Both the position numbers and the translations under genes were made by a program. 64,000 bases of DNA from assembly GCA_029255685.2 (NCBI GenBank), contig CM055314.2, forward strand, positions 8,636,399 to 8,700,398. The letters are read 5' to 3'. The notes below the pieces were generated by a model. The model was not told the DNA's origin and did no database searches. It was given only the letters and a program-made list of their open reading frames with translations. This stretch comes from Silene conica (taxonomy: Eukaryota; Streptophyta; Magnoliopsida; Caryophyllales; Caryophyllaceae). Positions 32,447-44,458 of the stretch are shown here, in pieces; position 1 is the stretch's first letter, and each line of letters begins with the position of its first letter.

Positions 32447-35391
32447 GTTACAAACTCCCCCACTTAAAGAACACAACGTCCTCGTTGTGCCTCAACCTTG
32501 ACCACAACCAGGGCCAGAATCCTCCCCCGCTAGGTGTGTGACCCGGGTACTCCCGACCACAGGCTCACCACACGGTCGCAGGGTCGCTCTGATACCATTT
32601 GTAACAACCCGACCCACCACGGTCGTAACACACCCCCAATAAGATGGGAGGTAAGCCTTTGGGCCCATTATTTGTCCTCACTTAAGCCCAAAAGCACAAG
32701 GCCTTGTTACTAAGTGGTGGGTGGAAGTTATTATAAACATATCACAATCCTTACATTCTACCAATGTGGGACAAATCTCCTCTCATACTCATGGGGTGTT
32801 ACACAGACGCTAAGAACTACTATTTAGAAGACCTAATTCTAATAGGATTTTCTCAATTTGTTCTCTTGCTAATGGTTTAGTAAAAATGCTAGACAGTTGA
32901 TCTTCAGTTTTGCAAAACTTCAAACATATGTTCCCTTTTTCGACATTATTACGCAAAAAATCAAGCAAGTATTGTTCAAGACCTTTTACCATCATCATAT
33001 CATCCATGAAATGTGAAAAAGACTTACCGTTTTTTGCGAATACCAACTATCTCACCCTTTTTTATGTCTCTGAATGTCACATTTCCACCATTGTAAGCCT
33101 TTAACGAGAGGAATTGGTTCTTATTACCCGTCATATGTCATGAATATCTACAAACAAGATACCAACAGTGGCCTCCTCTCATATGGCCCTGAAATAAGAT
33201 TAGTTAGATGATCTAGGAACCCAAACAAGTTTGGGTCCCTTCTTATGACGAACAGTGTCAAGAATATCTTTTCTAATCCACATTTTCTTAACGACTTTTA
33301 TGTTATTGTCCAAATGTCTCAGTCGTTTGGCACAAGCATTAAATACGTGACCTGTTTTTCCACAAAATTTACAAATGATATATTCAGGTAACCCATCATA
33401 TTTATGCTTGCGAAAGTCTCTTGGGTTCAGATTTCTTAGCGTAAATGAAGTCGCCCTGTTTTGAACAATCTGGAGGAGTGTTTAATTTGTGTTCAGGAAC
33501 CCTGACAGTACGATATTGAGGTCGTTTTGTCTGATGTCAGAATTAGAATCATGCACATTTGAACAGTCTGGAGGGGTGTTTAGTTTCTGTTCAGGAACCC
33601 AGACAGTACGATATTGAGGATCGTTTTGTCTAATGTCAGAACATGAATCGTACCCTAATCCAAGTTTCCTAGTGTTCTTAGATTGATTGACTAGGAAATT
33701 TAGCACGGTATTGCTTCCTTCCCATTTGGATGCAACATTTCTAGCATTATCCAGGTCTGTCTCTAGGTTTTTTACTCTTTCAAGTAGTTTCTTATGTTTG
33801 TATAAAAGAGCATCATAATCAATGTTTAATCTATCAAATCTAGAGCATGTGTCTGAGTACCAAGAAGTTCTAGTAGCATGTAAAGTTTTTGGTTCCTCCA
33901 GTTCTTTAGTAAGCATGTGAATTTGATTGACAAAAGACTCATTTTTGGCAGTAAGTTCAGTCAGTTCAGATTGAACAGTCTGGTTGACTGTCAGTTTGCC
34001 AACTTTTCTTAACTCACGTTTTAAGTCTATATTCTCCTCCGCTATACTTTCTATTTCAGATTGCATAACACTCAGTGGTTTGTTCTGTTCATAACTGTTA
34101 TCTAAAGTCTCATCAAGTAATCTTAAAGTTCTTTCTTTAGATAAAGACCGCATTTTAGTTTTGAGTTTTGAAAGACTTACCTCATCTTTTGATTCATTGT
34201 CTGATTCACTATCTGAGCCGTCTGAGTGAGCCATAAGACATTTGATTGTATCCTCATCCCTATTCAGTTGAGATCTTGGTTTGTAGACTGATCTCAGACA
34301 CAACTTCTCATTTTTTCCGTCATTAGAGGGTTCATCGTCTTCTGAATCAGACTTACCCCAAACTGCAGCCATCATAGCACGTTTGTACTCCTACTTAGAT
34401 TTTTCACGTTTATCCTTCGATTTTTCTTCTTCCCACATAGGACAATTTCTGATTTGATGATCACGTCCCCACACTTGAAACAGCCCATTCGAGATGTGGA
34501 ACGTGATGAAGATGGTGAAAAATCTTTTGGTTTGTAACTATCGAACTTTCTTTCATCCTTTTTCTAATGATTTTAGCAATTCGTTTAGATAACAGAGTCA
34601 CTTCCTCCTCAAGATCATTTTTATTTTCACTTGAAAAGACATTTAAGGCTAGTCCCTTAGCTTTGGGCTTCTTTGCATCATTATCGAGAATTAACTCATG
34701 TGCCATGAGAGATCCCATTAAAGCTTCATAGGTAAGAGTTGTTAAATCTCTAGCCTCTTCGATGGCGGTGACTTTAGCCTGCCATTTCTTAGTTAAACTT
34801 CTTAAAAAATTTCGGACAATGTCTTCAGTTTCAAAAGTTCTTTCAAGATTAGAAAGTTCGTTAGTTATGTTGGAAAAACGGAAAGACATGCTTTTAATGG
34901 ATTCATCCCGTTGCTAAAAGATTCGTATTGTTGCATTAGAATGTCAATACGTTGTTTTTTAACTTGCACAGTTCCTTCATGAGCTAGTTCTAAATTGTCC
35001 CATATTTTTTTGGCCGTTTTACATCTTGCAATACGACTTGTTTCGGATTCTCCAATCCCAGATTGCAGGAGTGATATGGCTCTAGCATTCTTCTCCGCCT
35101 TTTTGTAATCACTAGATGTGTAGTCCTTTGGTGCCTTTTCACTCACAACACCATTAGCATCGGTGGAGGTGATGGCAAGGGGACCATTTTGAATGATTAC
35201 CCGACATTCGTAATCCGTTCCTTGTATAAAATGCATTATACGATTTTTTCACCAGCCATAGTCCGTGCCATCAAAGACAGGACATTTGACAATTTTGGAA
35301 TTCATTGAAAAACAAAAAAGGATAAATAAACTCAGAAAAGATCAAACTCTTTGCGGTAAAGCAATAAAGAGCACGAGGCTCTGATACCAAT

Positions 35392-35844
35392 TGATGAGTT
35401 TATCGATCCGGTACTTGAGAGGGGGAGGGGATGAATTAAGTACTCTTTAAAAAAAACTTAACTTTTACTCTACTAATTTCGTTGGCAGCACACAAAAGAA
35501 TTTAAACAGTATTGAAGACTGTTCAAATATTGTAACCTGTGCTGAGATTGTGAAATTAGTTGCGAGAAAAGATGCAAATAAAACGTTGAAGTACGAAAGC
35601 AGAAATAGACGAATAGAAAGGAGACACGCGATTTTTAACGTGGTTCGACCTTCTCTCTAAAGGTCTACGTCCACCCCTTTCTTTTGTAATTTTTATAATC
35701 ATACCCGATTACAAAAACAATCCCCACGATCAACCCGATCGTGCAACTCGAGTACAACCCGTACTCCAAATATTCTTCCTTACAAATGAATAAGAAAAAA
35801 CAGATTACACTTTTTGTCTCCTTGAAATATTCAATTGATGTGAA
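35392..35844 (-). repeat. Right (5') LTR of the Copia element, interrupted
   Basis: It matches the first 450 bp of the left LTR. It stops at gatgtgaa, where the Athila-like LTR begins at 35845. The continuation seen in the left copy (caaaggagaac) is not found in the window. Confidence 0.8.
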
Positions 35845-37547
35845 TGATGCGCGGGATTTAGTCGTCGGTTCTCACGCATCAAACACATTTATAAAAACCC
35901 AAATTAGTAGTATAATAGGGTTATCGTTCGCGAAGACGGTGGGGATAGTTGTATAGTTACGTTCTAATTTAAGCAAGAGTCGGGGTAGTAGGTTTGTGAT
36001 TGAAAAGACTAATTAACTACTAAAGAACTACTAATGCAAATGAATTGAGATGAAATAGATGATTAAAGCAACTAGGGTGTCGGGGGTTACTAGGGTAGTC
36101 GATATCAAACATGTATAGGGGTAGGTGGTCTCATCTATGTTAGGTCTAGGTCCGTCTCGTCTTTCGATTTGACTAACCTAAGGTCGAGTCCTATTTTAGC
36201 TTTCGCTACAAACAAGGTCAACCTAACATATACACATGCCTATGAAGGTCCTAGACTATCGTCTAAGGCAAACAACAATGAGAATCATGCCCAACCGTCG
36301 TTGAGGCATTTCATCAAACATCTAGCATGCATACATTGAAAACCTAACAAAAACGAAACCTAAACCCTAACCCTAAACAACAAACATCAATATCAACTAC
36401 CCAAGTTCACCCCTAACCCTAGTAAAGGGACTACTCACTCATGGCAAGGGAGAACATGTGAATAAGACATAAACAAATACTAACCATCATGAACAAGTAA
36501 AGGGTAAACAATTGATTCAAAAGAAACTTAAATAAATGCAATAACTAAGTAGAGATTAGAGAGATTATACCAATAGCAAAGGAAAAGGAAGCAACTTGGA
36601 TAACAAGATGAAGAATTCTCTCAAACCCTTCAAATTACAACCCAAAAATATCCTCTACAAATGCTCAAGAACAAGACTAAGTAGATTACTAAAGAAATAT
36701 CAACAAGAATTGAAAGATTAAACTAAGATCTAAAGAGGATTAAAATATTTAAGAGAGTTTTTGTGTCTAAGTATGAACCAATGAAACAGTAAAACCCTAG
36801 AAAATAAGCTTAGGAATGCGTGATAACAAAATGATACAAGTGCGGGTTTATATAGTGCTCGAAAATACGAAAAGTGACTCCCAGCCGGTCGACCGGCTGC
36901 CGGTCCGGGACCGGCTGAGAGTCCAAATAGGGACTTCTGAAAATTTCTTCGAATAAGCATGCTTCCCAGCCGACCCGCCGGCTGCCGGTCTGGCACCGGC
37001 TGGGAGGCCAATTCCTTCAAACTGACTTTCTTTTTCTTCTTTTCTTAGCTATAGGTCCCCTCAGCCGGTGGACCGGCAGCCGGTTGTCCACCGGCTGGGA
37101 GCCTTTTCTCAATAATATGCCCCAATAACATTTCTTCAATTCTTCGAAAAAATGCTAAGTGTAGAATCATGGTCCCAGCCGGCTGACCGGCTGCCGGTTG
37201 GTCACCGGCTGGGAGCCTTTTCTCAATGGCCTGGAAATTTCTTCATTATTTCTCGAAAGTCAAGTCAAAGTTCCCCAGCCGGCCTACCGGCCGCCGTCTG
37301 GGAACCGGCTGGGAGGGCCTGAAGTGGCTTCTTCACAATTCCTTCATAATTCTTCATAAATCGCTCTAAATCCGCCTCGATTTCTCTCGTTTCTTCGCCC
37401 CCGCCGTAATACCTACAAAAAGTGGATAGAATAGGAATATACGAGGCAACGGACGTAAAAACAACCAAAGACACGCAAATCGAGGCCGAATCGTGACCGA
37501 AAATAAAGAATATGTAAAGAAAATGATGACCAAAATGGAGCTCATCA
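35845..37547 (-). repeat. 3' LTR of the Athila-like element (1703 bp)
   Basis: Ends TGATGCGCGG...GCTCATCA. It is inserted into the Copia LTR. Five palindromic units lie at 36881-37318, within the first 670 bp of the LTR as read on the minus strand, that is in U3. Short ccctaa tracts occur near 36361-36420. Confidence 0.75.
36881..37318 (-). repeat. Five spaced CCAGCCGG...CCGGCTGGGAG palindromes in U3
   Basis: Units at about 36881-36924, 36965-37007, 37059-37103, 37173-37217 and 37273-37318. Each is about 44 bp and holds a double inverted repeat (ccagccgg, then ccggctgccgg, then ccggctgggag). The stems are conserved while loops vary and pairs change together (gtcgac, acccgc, tggac). Spacers of 40-70 bp between units are not repeated. 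Confidence 0.85.
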
Positions 37548-39848
37548 GGATTCCCCACACTTAAACCTTACTCGTCCTCGAGTAGGAGATCAAGTAACTA
37601 CATAACCCTTATTAAAAACAAAGAAACAAACTAACTAAGCTAACTATAAGCCGAATCGGGTTTAGCTACACCCGTAGCCCTTTCAACTCACAATTTGACA
37701 TTCATGAGGAAGAATGCCCTATTGCAAGGCAAGTAAGGTCTTGCTACAAAACTTTTGATGCCAACAAGTAAAAACAAAACACGTATAGACAAGCAACATG
37801 CATCGGAAAAGAAAGAAAACCCGCTTGCCTCATTCAAGCGGCGGAAAACAACAAAAAGGGAACAAATTCAAAATCGTAAACTCCCTCACAAATATTGATT
37901 CTACAAGCCACTAAGACAAGAAGGATGACAACAAAACACCGCCAAATCATGCTAAAGTAGGCTACTTTCATAACCGTTATCCAAATACTTTTGTCAAAGG
38001 CGATCGGATGGAATGGAATGATGATCCCCGCGATGCTAAAGGCAAAAGATACAACAAGTCTAGATTCTTCACAAAGTAAAGGTCATGGGTCGTCCCAAGA
38101 TCGACAAAACGGCATGGCAAAATTGATTTTTTTGGAGTGAAATGCTCAAATCAATGCAAAATGGTGGATTACAATCAAAACTTGACCTCATTCAATTTTT
38201 CATTTCTTTTTCATGCCATGAGTTAGGATGGGGTTTGTCCCACGCGTGCTAATGTCCTTTGCTTTCGCAATCGCTTATTAGGCAATCGGTTAACCTCTAG
38301 ACAATAGCTTATCGGGGTGACAATCACTCTGTCTTTGGGCGGTCGAATTCACAACCAAGTGGGAAGCCAACTCAATGGCTACCCTCCAAAGCACATCGAA
38401 GTGGTACGCCTCCACCAAAACAACATGTTCTTATTCTTTTTCAACAACCATTTTTTTTCTTTTTCACTTGAGGTTTCTTTTTCCTTCAAAACATTTCCAC
38501 TTCTTAGAATCATTGAAAAGAGCATTCCAAATTTATTCATGAAAGTTATTTTTGGGTTGCCAAACCGCCAAGTCGAACAAGGTCACCAAGACAAGATAAT
38601 CAAAACCACTTCACATCACGGGGGTGGAAAAGGTGACTCACATGCAAACCCTTGACTCGGTATTGGACCATGGTCAGAAAGATACTAGAAAAGCATGACC
38701 TAGAGTGTTTTAAAAATCATTCTAAAAGACAAAGTCACAAGTAGAAGAATTATTTGCAATGGCCTAAACGATTTTGTCAAAGTTCTCAATTAGGCATTTT
38801 CAAAACATTATCCTAAACACAACTACATGCCATGAACGCAACTAATATAGACATGTTATAAAGCAAAAAAGACTATCAAACTACATGGCAAACAAAACTA
38901 ACACATCTCCTAACAGCAGAAAAGCACACAAGCCACACACAAACTCCACAATACACTCCACATCCTCCAAATACATGCCCATCCTCCTCAATTGTAACAA
39001 AAGAATGAAAATGAGAGTGAGATAGAGGTTGGAACGATCATACCGTGGCGTCTTCAAAATCCAAAGCGGTGCTCAAGCGAGTGTTGCCTATGCGAAAGGA
39101 GAGAAAACAAACACAAGTATATACAATTCTACACTAATAAGATAAAAACATGTTTTTGAATTTTTCAAATTTTTCAATTTTTTTGGCATTTTTGAAGTTT
39201 TTTCATATTTATAAAAGCAAACTAATATTCACAAAGTGGATATTTTCCCTCCCTACACTTAAGATTTACATTGTCCTCAATGGAACAAAGTGCAAAGGGG
39301 GAAATGAAGAAAAAGAACGAAAACAACATGTTTTTGGCTTTTTTGAATTTTTTGAGAAAATAAAAACTTGTTTTTGTATTTTTTGAAATAAACGGTTCTT
39401 CCTCCCCACACTTATTTATATGTATAATGTGAGGAGGAAAACCGGAAAATAAAGAACATATTTTGGAAAGTTTTTGGTTTTTCAATTTTTTTGGATTTTT
39501 GATTTTTATGAAAGCTATAAAAACAAAAAGAAACAAAAGAAGATGAAAAACTAAAAACTAAACTAAATGCAAACTAAATGCTCTAAACTACATGTATGCA
39601 AGCTATATGTGACAATATTATACAAAATGGAAATCTAATGCATTTACATGAATGCAACTATATGCATCTAAACTAATGATGTGAAAACATGAAAAGAAAA
39701 CTAAAACAAACTAACTAAACTAAACTAACTACTCTAAATGCATGCTAGAAAGGAAATGCAAACTAAATCGAAATTTGGATTAAGGGAGTTACTTGCTTTG
39801 GATTTTTCCATGGGGAGCATAATCATCACCAACCACCGCCAAAGGTGG
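37548..39848 (-). mobile_element. Noncoding spacer between post-pol ORF and LTR
   Basis: Low-complexity stretches such as ttttgaattttttggattt (39145-39520) and cttcccaca-type pyrimidine tracts. No supported gene. A long 3' spacer is usual in Athila elements. Confidence 0.55.
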
Positions 39849-41528
39849 TCACTCATCACCATCATCATCATCGCCATCACCTCCGGTACCGCTTACATCT
39901 CCTTCTCCATTGCCCTCATCTACCACCATGTAGTCGCCCGGGTTGGTCACAAAATCACGGAAGGGAGAGGCATGCGACCCACTAGCTCCCGGATCACCAT
40001 ACATTCCATGAGGAGAAGGGTGTCCTCGAGGGGGAGGGTCCGGGACTCCACGAAAATTCGGGGGAAAGATCGGGTTGGAGAAGTACCCCGGGGAAACATT
40101 AATCTCCCCGTAAAAACGCCCCTCGGGGGGCACATAACCCCTATCAGGAGGCATGTAGTATGACGGTCGACCACTGTCCGGATGATGAAGACCCTGGCGA
40201 ATGGACTGATCATAACTCGGAAATGTCCCATAGGCTTGATCATGGTAGAGGTAATCAAGCCTATAGGTCACATCCCTATGACGCTCATCGGCCAATGCTT
40301 GGCGCTCGTCTGCTAGATCCGCTGCTTTCTTCATTCCCAAGTCAACCCGGGCCATGAAATCTATAATCTCTTGGGGGCATGAAGATGAAAATGAACCGGA
40401 GGTGGAGGTAGATCCCTGGAAGTATGAGGGACCACTCTGGAACTGGGGCATGGTAATGGGGGGCTGCTGAAATGGCTCAAACTGGAGGTCGGAAGGAGTG
40501 GCACCGACTCTATCTCTGGTGTAAACTCTCGGAGCACGCTGGTCGGGAGGGAGCTCCTCAGGGTCCACCTCTATATCAAGGAGGTAGGAGGTGTTCCCGG
40601 GCACAACTCTCATCCGCTCGGTGTTAGGCAAGGGCACCGAGTTCCTGAACTTATTATCTACGCGAATCTGCCAATACTCATTACGATCGCTGGGGTTATA
40701 CTTGATCCACCCCAAAGCCTCCTGTAAGTATCGGCGAGATAACACGTTCTCACCCTGAATGTAGTCAACAGTGAAGTGCCTCTGACAACGGTTACTGGCA
40801 ATCAAAGTGACCATCCCCCCAACACAAATAGGGGTAGTAAGCTGAGGTTGGGATGCCAACCTACTCAAATGAAGGGCCATATGGTGAGCAATGTTGAGTT
40901 TCGGGCCACCAACCAAATAACAACCAAGTATCTCGAGCTCCGTAGTAGTGAAATTATGCGGTTCATCCCTAGAGAAAACGGTCCACCCCATGAACCTATG
41001 CCATATCCTAATCGGTGCCAAATGCACCCTATTAGCCGGTTTCTTTTTGGTTCTATCACTTACAAGACCGGTGATGGCTGTCCAAATGAGCTCGGAATTA
41101 AAGCCCTCCGGAGGCTTAATGGGCAATTTTCCGTCGAGCCCAAAAATTAAGGCAAATTCCTCTAATGTGAGACGGTGTTCCTTATTCATCAATCGGAACT
41201 CTAAGAAGGCAACTTTTCCCATGGTTCGGTTCTTAGTGACTACCAAAGAACTCAAAAATTCCCAAGTTAACCGGGGAGATGTGTGAACCGGTTTCGTTTC
41301 ATACAAAGTTTTCATACCCATACCCTCAAAAAGAGCCGCGGTTATTTTCTCAATCCCTAATTCCCTCAAACCGGCTCTATCAATAAACCTAGTCGGGTGA
41401 AGGGGGCGATGCTTAAAATAGGTGAAATTACCTTTTTGTTGAATTGTAGCAAAGTGGAGTCCGGGAAAGCAAGGATCCGGACCAATGTTGCTACTATCCA
41501 TCACATTCTGCACTTCTTGCTCCACCAT
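39849..41528 (-). CDS. Athila ORF-1/env-position protein, 559 aa, frame open
   Basis: Minus-strand frame from ATG 41528. The region with LTWEFLSSL, FRLMNKEHRLTLEEFALIFG and HFTTTELEILGCYLVGGPK matches the ATHILA ORF-1 family pattern found in the post-pol (env-like) position of Athila elements. The second half is Pro/Gly/Tyr-rich, and the C-terminus ends in an acidic run (GDGDDDDGDE). No signal peptide or clear transmembrane helix is seen, so an envelope role is not supported by the sequence. The function of this family is unknown. Confidence 0.75.
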   Translation of the reverse strand: MVEQEVQNVMDSSNIGPDPCFPGLHFATIQQKGNFTYFKHRPLHPTRFIDRAGLRELGIEKITAALFEGMGMKTLYETKPVHTSPRLTWEFLSSLVVTKNRTMGKVAFLEFRLMNKEHRLTLEEFALIFGLDGKLPIKPPEGFNSELIWTAITGLVSDRTKKKPANRVHLAPIRIWHRFMGWTVFSRDEPHNFTTTELEILGCYLVGGPKLNIAHHMALHLSRLASQPQLTTPICVGGMVTLIASNRCQRHFTVDYIQGENVLSRRYLQEALGWIKYNPSDRNEYWQIRVDNKFRNSVPLPNTERMRVVPGNTSYLLDIEVDPEELPPDQRAPRVYTRDRVGATPSDLQFEPFQQPPITMPQFQSGPSYFQGSTSTSGSFSSSCPQEIIDFMARVDLGMKKAADLADERQALADERHRDVTYRLDYLYHDQAYGTFPSYDQSIRQGLHHPDSGRPSYYMPPDRGYVPPEGRFYGEINVSPGYFSNPIFPPNFRGVPDPPPRGHPSPHGMYGDPGASGSHASPFRDFVTNPGDYMVVDEGNGEGDVSGTGGDGDDDDGDE

Positions 41529-41750
41529 AGGGTCGTGCCTTGATTTGGATCACCTTTCCGTTCTTCCAGACATGGCTATTTGAAGGTGAGGTGATGAGGG
41601 AGTGAAGAGGGTTTTGATTTGGGAGAGTTTGGTGGTGTTTTTGAAGGTAAGGGATGAAAGGGAGAGGAGGAAATAAGGAAGAGAGTGGAAGAAATGAGGT
41701 GAAATGAGGAAGAAATGAAGAAGAAAAGAGGCATTTCGAGTATTTAAAAT

Positions 41751-42248
41751 CGCGACAGCTTCATCGTTCTCTTTCTTCTACAAAGACAGTCAATTCCGAT
41801 GTCGTTGGAGCATATTGATCATCTGCTTTGACGGAAAATAATCGGCCACCAACTGAGACGAGAGACCGGACCAATCTCGTTGCTCCCACTATATACCTGT
41901 ATCGATCGCTCCAGTGAGGTGTCTTATCATAGCGTCAGTGAAAAAAACGCATACACGGACACTGTCGTTTTCTTCACAAGAGCACGCACATGGTGTACCA
42001 ACTTTTGAATTGAAGAATCATGGGATTTAAATTCAAATTATCATGCGGGATTTGAGCCAAATTGAAATCAACAAGAAGTTAATTTTGGAATTAATCATAG
42101 TGGTGGTGTAAAGCAATTTCTCAGGCCATTAGCTTTTGTTTTCAAAAGAACACGTGATTTCTAAACACACACGCGCTTCTTATTTTTTTATCATTCTTTT
42201 TTTAAAAAAAATAAATAATTTGGTTTGTCCTTTTATTTGAATAGCACA
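41751..42248. other. Spacer of unclear origin
   Basis: No gene seen. Probably the rest of the Athila-like interior grading into unrelated sequence. Confidence 0.35.
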
Positions 42249-42455
42249 AATTCTCATTTGTGACGACATTATCTGTCACAAGCTTGTGACGGATACCGTT
42301 TCTTCTCACAAAATACCCACTTTTTCTCTCTCTCCGACACTATTCATGTGGTCCCCTTTCTCCACTAACTCATTTTGTATCCATTTTATCTAACAAAATA
42401 TCCGTCACAAATGGTGACCCGTCACAAATGGTGACCCGTCACAAGCAAGAGTTAA
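42249..42455. mobile_element. MITE with GTGACGGRTA-type inverted ends
   Basis: Left aattctcatttgtgacgac and right (inverse) aactcttgcttgtgacggg form the ends. tgtgacggata occurs inward on the left and its inverse tatccgtcaca on the right, with a short internal duplication aaatggtgacccgtcac. About 205 bp. Target duplication not resolved. Confidence 0.6.
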
Positions 42456-42483
42456 CTCAGATGGTTGGCAAGGTGTACGTAGC

Positions 42484-44458
42484 TGTAACACCCCCGTTTA
42501 CCTAGGAGCTTGAACTAGGACTTCCTGTGTAAATAGGATTGTTACCATCCTGGATAAACCAGGGCAGTAGATAATCATAGTGAAAGAAGCACACTAGTTT
42601 AAGTTATTAAAGAATAGTCTGAAACTGTTACAAAGTATAGTCCAAAATACAACTTCCAAAAACAACTGAAAAGTAACAAATGTACCAGTGTATAAGAAAC
42701 TAGGTGAACTATAACTAAGTAAGTCCGATCCATGTCTCTCTCCAAGCCCAGTCCCTAGTCCATCTGTCTCTGACCTGAAAAGTCTACTCTCTATTCCGGA
42801 TCATAGTAGGTAAACACGAATACACTGTCAACCTCGCGGTTGAGTAGGATAACACAATAATCATAAATACAACAGAGATGATATGCAATGTCATGATATG
42901 CTCGAGCTCAATCTCAATCTCATTCTCATTCTCAACCCGTGACTCTCACCCTTACCGATCCTCCCGGCAGAGTATCATCGGCCCTCGCCGAACACCAGCA
43001 TAACCGCTGAGGTCACCAGGTCTAGCCCTGCAGAGCTAGCCTGGGCCCAATAATACCTCATCATCTCAATCTATAACCAATGCTCATGCCATGCTTATGA
43101 ATGCCATAATAAAAACCAACACCGAATATCAATCTCATACTGTTCATACTTGCATTCATAACATACAATTTGCATTCATACATAACACATCACGGAGATA
43201 GTTCTAGTGTATCCTACCTGGGATAGCAAGTCTGAAATATAAAATCACCGTCTAGAAGTAGGGCTGAGCAAAAATAATCGATCCGAATTTTTAAACCGCA
43301 TCCGAACCGAAAACCGCAAATAAAAAACCGGAAATTCGGTTTTTTTATGAACCGGTATCCGAACCGCATTTTTTAGTGTTAAACCGGAGCGGAAGTGGAT
43401 CTCATTTATTCAAAACCGTACCCCGGTTTTTAAACCGGTTTAATAAAAAAATCCTTAAATATATTCTAACTTTCTAGGCCTAAGCTTAAGTTGTCTAACT
43501 AAATCTAAAGTAATGACATGTTTGTTTATTAATGAGATGTTTCATTCGTACTTTATAGATATATTTCGATTTTTCTGTTTTTGTTCAGTGTTTCGTTTAT
43601 ATTTTTTTTTGAAATTTTCCAAAGTTGTATATTTTTATACCAACACAAACACAAAGCGTTGCTTTTAATTTCTTTTTTTTTTCTAGGAAATCATTTTCCA
43701 AAATTCTATTGTAATTTATTACACCTACAAGGAAAACATGGCTTTCGTGGTTTTCGTGGATTTTCGGATAAAGTTTTCATTTTCGAAAAAAATCGGTATA
43801 CCGAATAAATCCGGTGCGGTACCGGTATCATGAAATGAAAATTTTCAAAAACCGGATACCGGTTTTTAAAGCAAAACCGGTGCGGTATACCGCTTTTGCT
43901 CAGCCCTATCTAGAAGTATTCCACCTCGAACTCAGTTCCTATAAATATTACTTAATATCAAATACTACTCATGCATCCAACACCACTAAATCACTTGCAC
44001 ATAATTGCTTTACTTATAACATCTTGTGAATATATACATATAAACATGTCCGTACACGTACCAATTATTATTAACTAATTACACATATCAATATTACGCA
44101 AATATAAACTTACTATTTATAGACTTACTAATTATGGACTTACTAAAAAGTAACATACAATCAACCAATCAATTATCACAATACTGATTAATAATAATAA
44201 TATCAATAACATATTCTTATACCATTATAACTCATAACAATAATTACAATTACTCTACTAATATTATTTTCTTACCATATTAATAATAACATTATCATAT
44301 CATTCAATTACAACAATGCTAATAATGCAAACAAAAGCAAAATTGTCTAAATGTCTAAACTACGCAACAAAAGCAAAATTGTCTAAAAACTAACGCAAAC
44401 AAAGCTAAAAGTCTTAACAAAAACTGAAAATTGTCTTAAAACTCAAAACTTGAAGAAC
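42484..44458. mobile_element. LTR-like fragment (Ty3 chromovirus-type start), uncertain
   Basis: Begins TGTAACACCCCCG, a start shared by many plant Ty3 LTRs. No matching second LTR or coding region is in the window, and the far end is not clear. From 43917 to 44458 it is very AT-rich. A hAT-like element is inserted at 43259. Confidence 0.3.
43259..43908. mobile_element. hAT-like nonautonomous element (650 bp)
   Basis: Ends TAGGGCTGAGCAAAA and TTTTGCTCAGCCCTA are perfect 15-bp inverse copies. tctagaag flanks both sides (43251-43258 and 43909-43916), an 8-bp target duplication. Subterminal regions carry many aaccgg/ccggtttt units on both sides. No transposase. Confidence 0.9.

Larger units (their letters stand above)
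30827..32803 (-). mobile_element. TRIM (terminal-repeat retrotransposon in miniature), holding a hAT-like insertion
   Basis: Direct repeats 30827-31028 (202 bp) and 32600-32803 (204 bp) start TGTAACAACCC and end GTGTTACA. They are flanked by cagac on both sides (30822-30826 and 32804-32808), a 5-bp target duplication. A Met-tRNA-type primer site (gctctgatacca, 32586-32597) touches the right LTR and a pyrimidine tract (aactcccccactt, 32452-32464) lies beside the left LTR, so it reads right to left. Without the nested insertion the interior is only about 150 bp and has no coding capacity. The two LTRs differ at only a few bases, so it is young. Confidence 0.9.
27958..35844 (-). mobile_element. 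Ty1/Copia retrotransposon (SIRE-like gag), decayed, with nested insertions
   Basis: LTRs in direct orientation: 27958-29039, and 35392 to where the next element cuts in at 35845. Beside the right LTR lies a primer-binding site matching initiator Met-tRNA (tggtatcagagc on the minus strand, 35378-35389), so the element reads right to left. Minus-strand gag pieces lie at 35236-33482 (a UBN2-like part with KTAKKIWDNLELAHEGT, then a long coiled coil and a MAAVWGxSDSEDDE segment). A pol C-terminus is at 33046-32810 (EDQLSSIFTKPLAREQIEKI). It is broken in many places and most of pol is not seen. The LTR copies differ by several percent by eye, so it is of moderate age. A TRIM is inserted at 30827. 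Confidence 0.82.
35845..41750 (-). mobile_element. Athila-like Ty3 element, 3' part: LTR, spacer and post-pol ORF
   Basis: An LTR (35845-37547) is followed on the plus strand by ggattccccacacttaaacc, the inverse of an Athila-type polypurine tract. Then comes a 2.3-kb spacer and a post-pol frame (41528-39849). The element reads right to left, so this is its 3' half. gag and pol are not seen, and no second LTR or target duplication was found, so it is broken. The right limit is approximate. Confidence 0.75.

Noticed and set aside
35378-35389. Met-tRNA-like sequence as a tRNA gene (also at 32586-32597)
   Set aside because: Only 12-18 bases match, directly next to an LTR. They are primer-binding sites.
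36881-37318. Spaced, conserved palindromic repeats resembling a CRISPR array
   Set aside because: They lie in the U3 of a plant LTR. The units vary in their centres, spacer lengths differ, and there are no cas genes. The genome is eukaryotic.
39849-41528. Viral envelope protein in the Athila-like element
   Set aside because: The frame is in the env position, but I see no signal peptide, transmembrane helix or fusion motif, so only the family name is supported.
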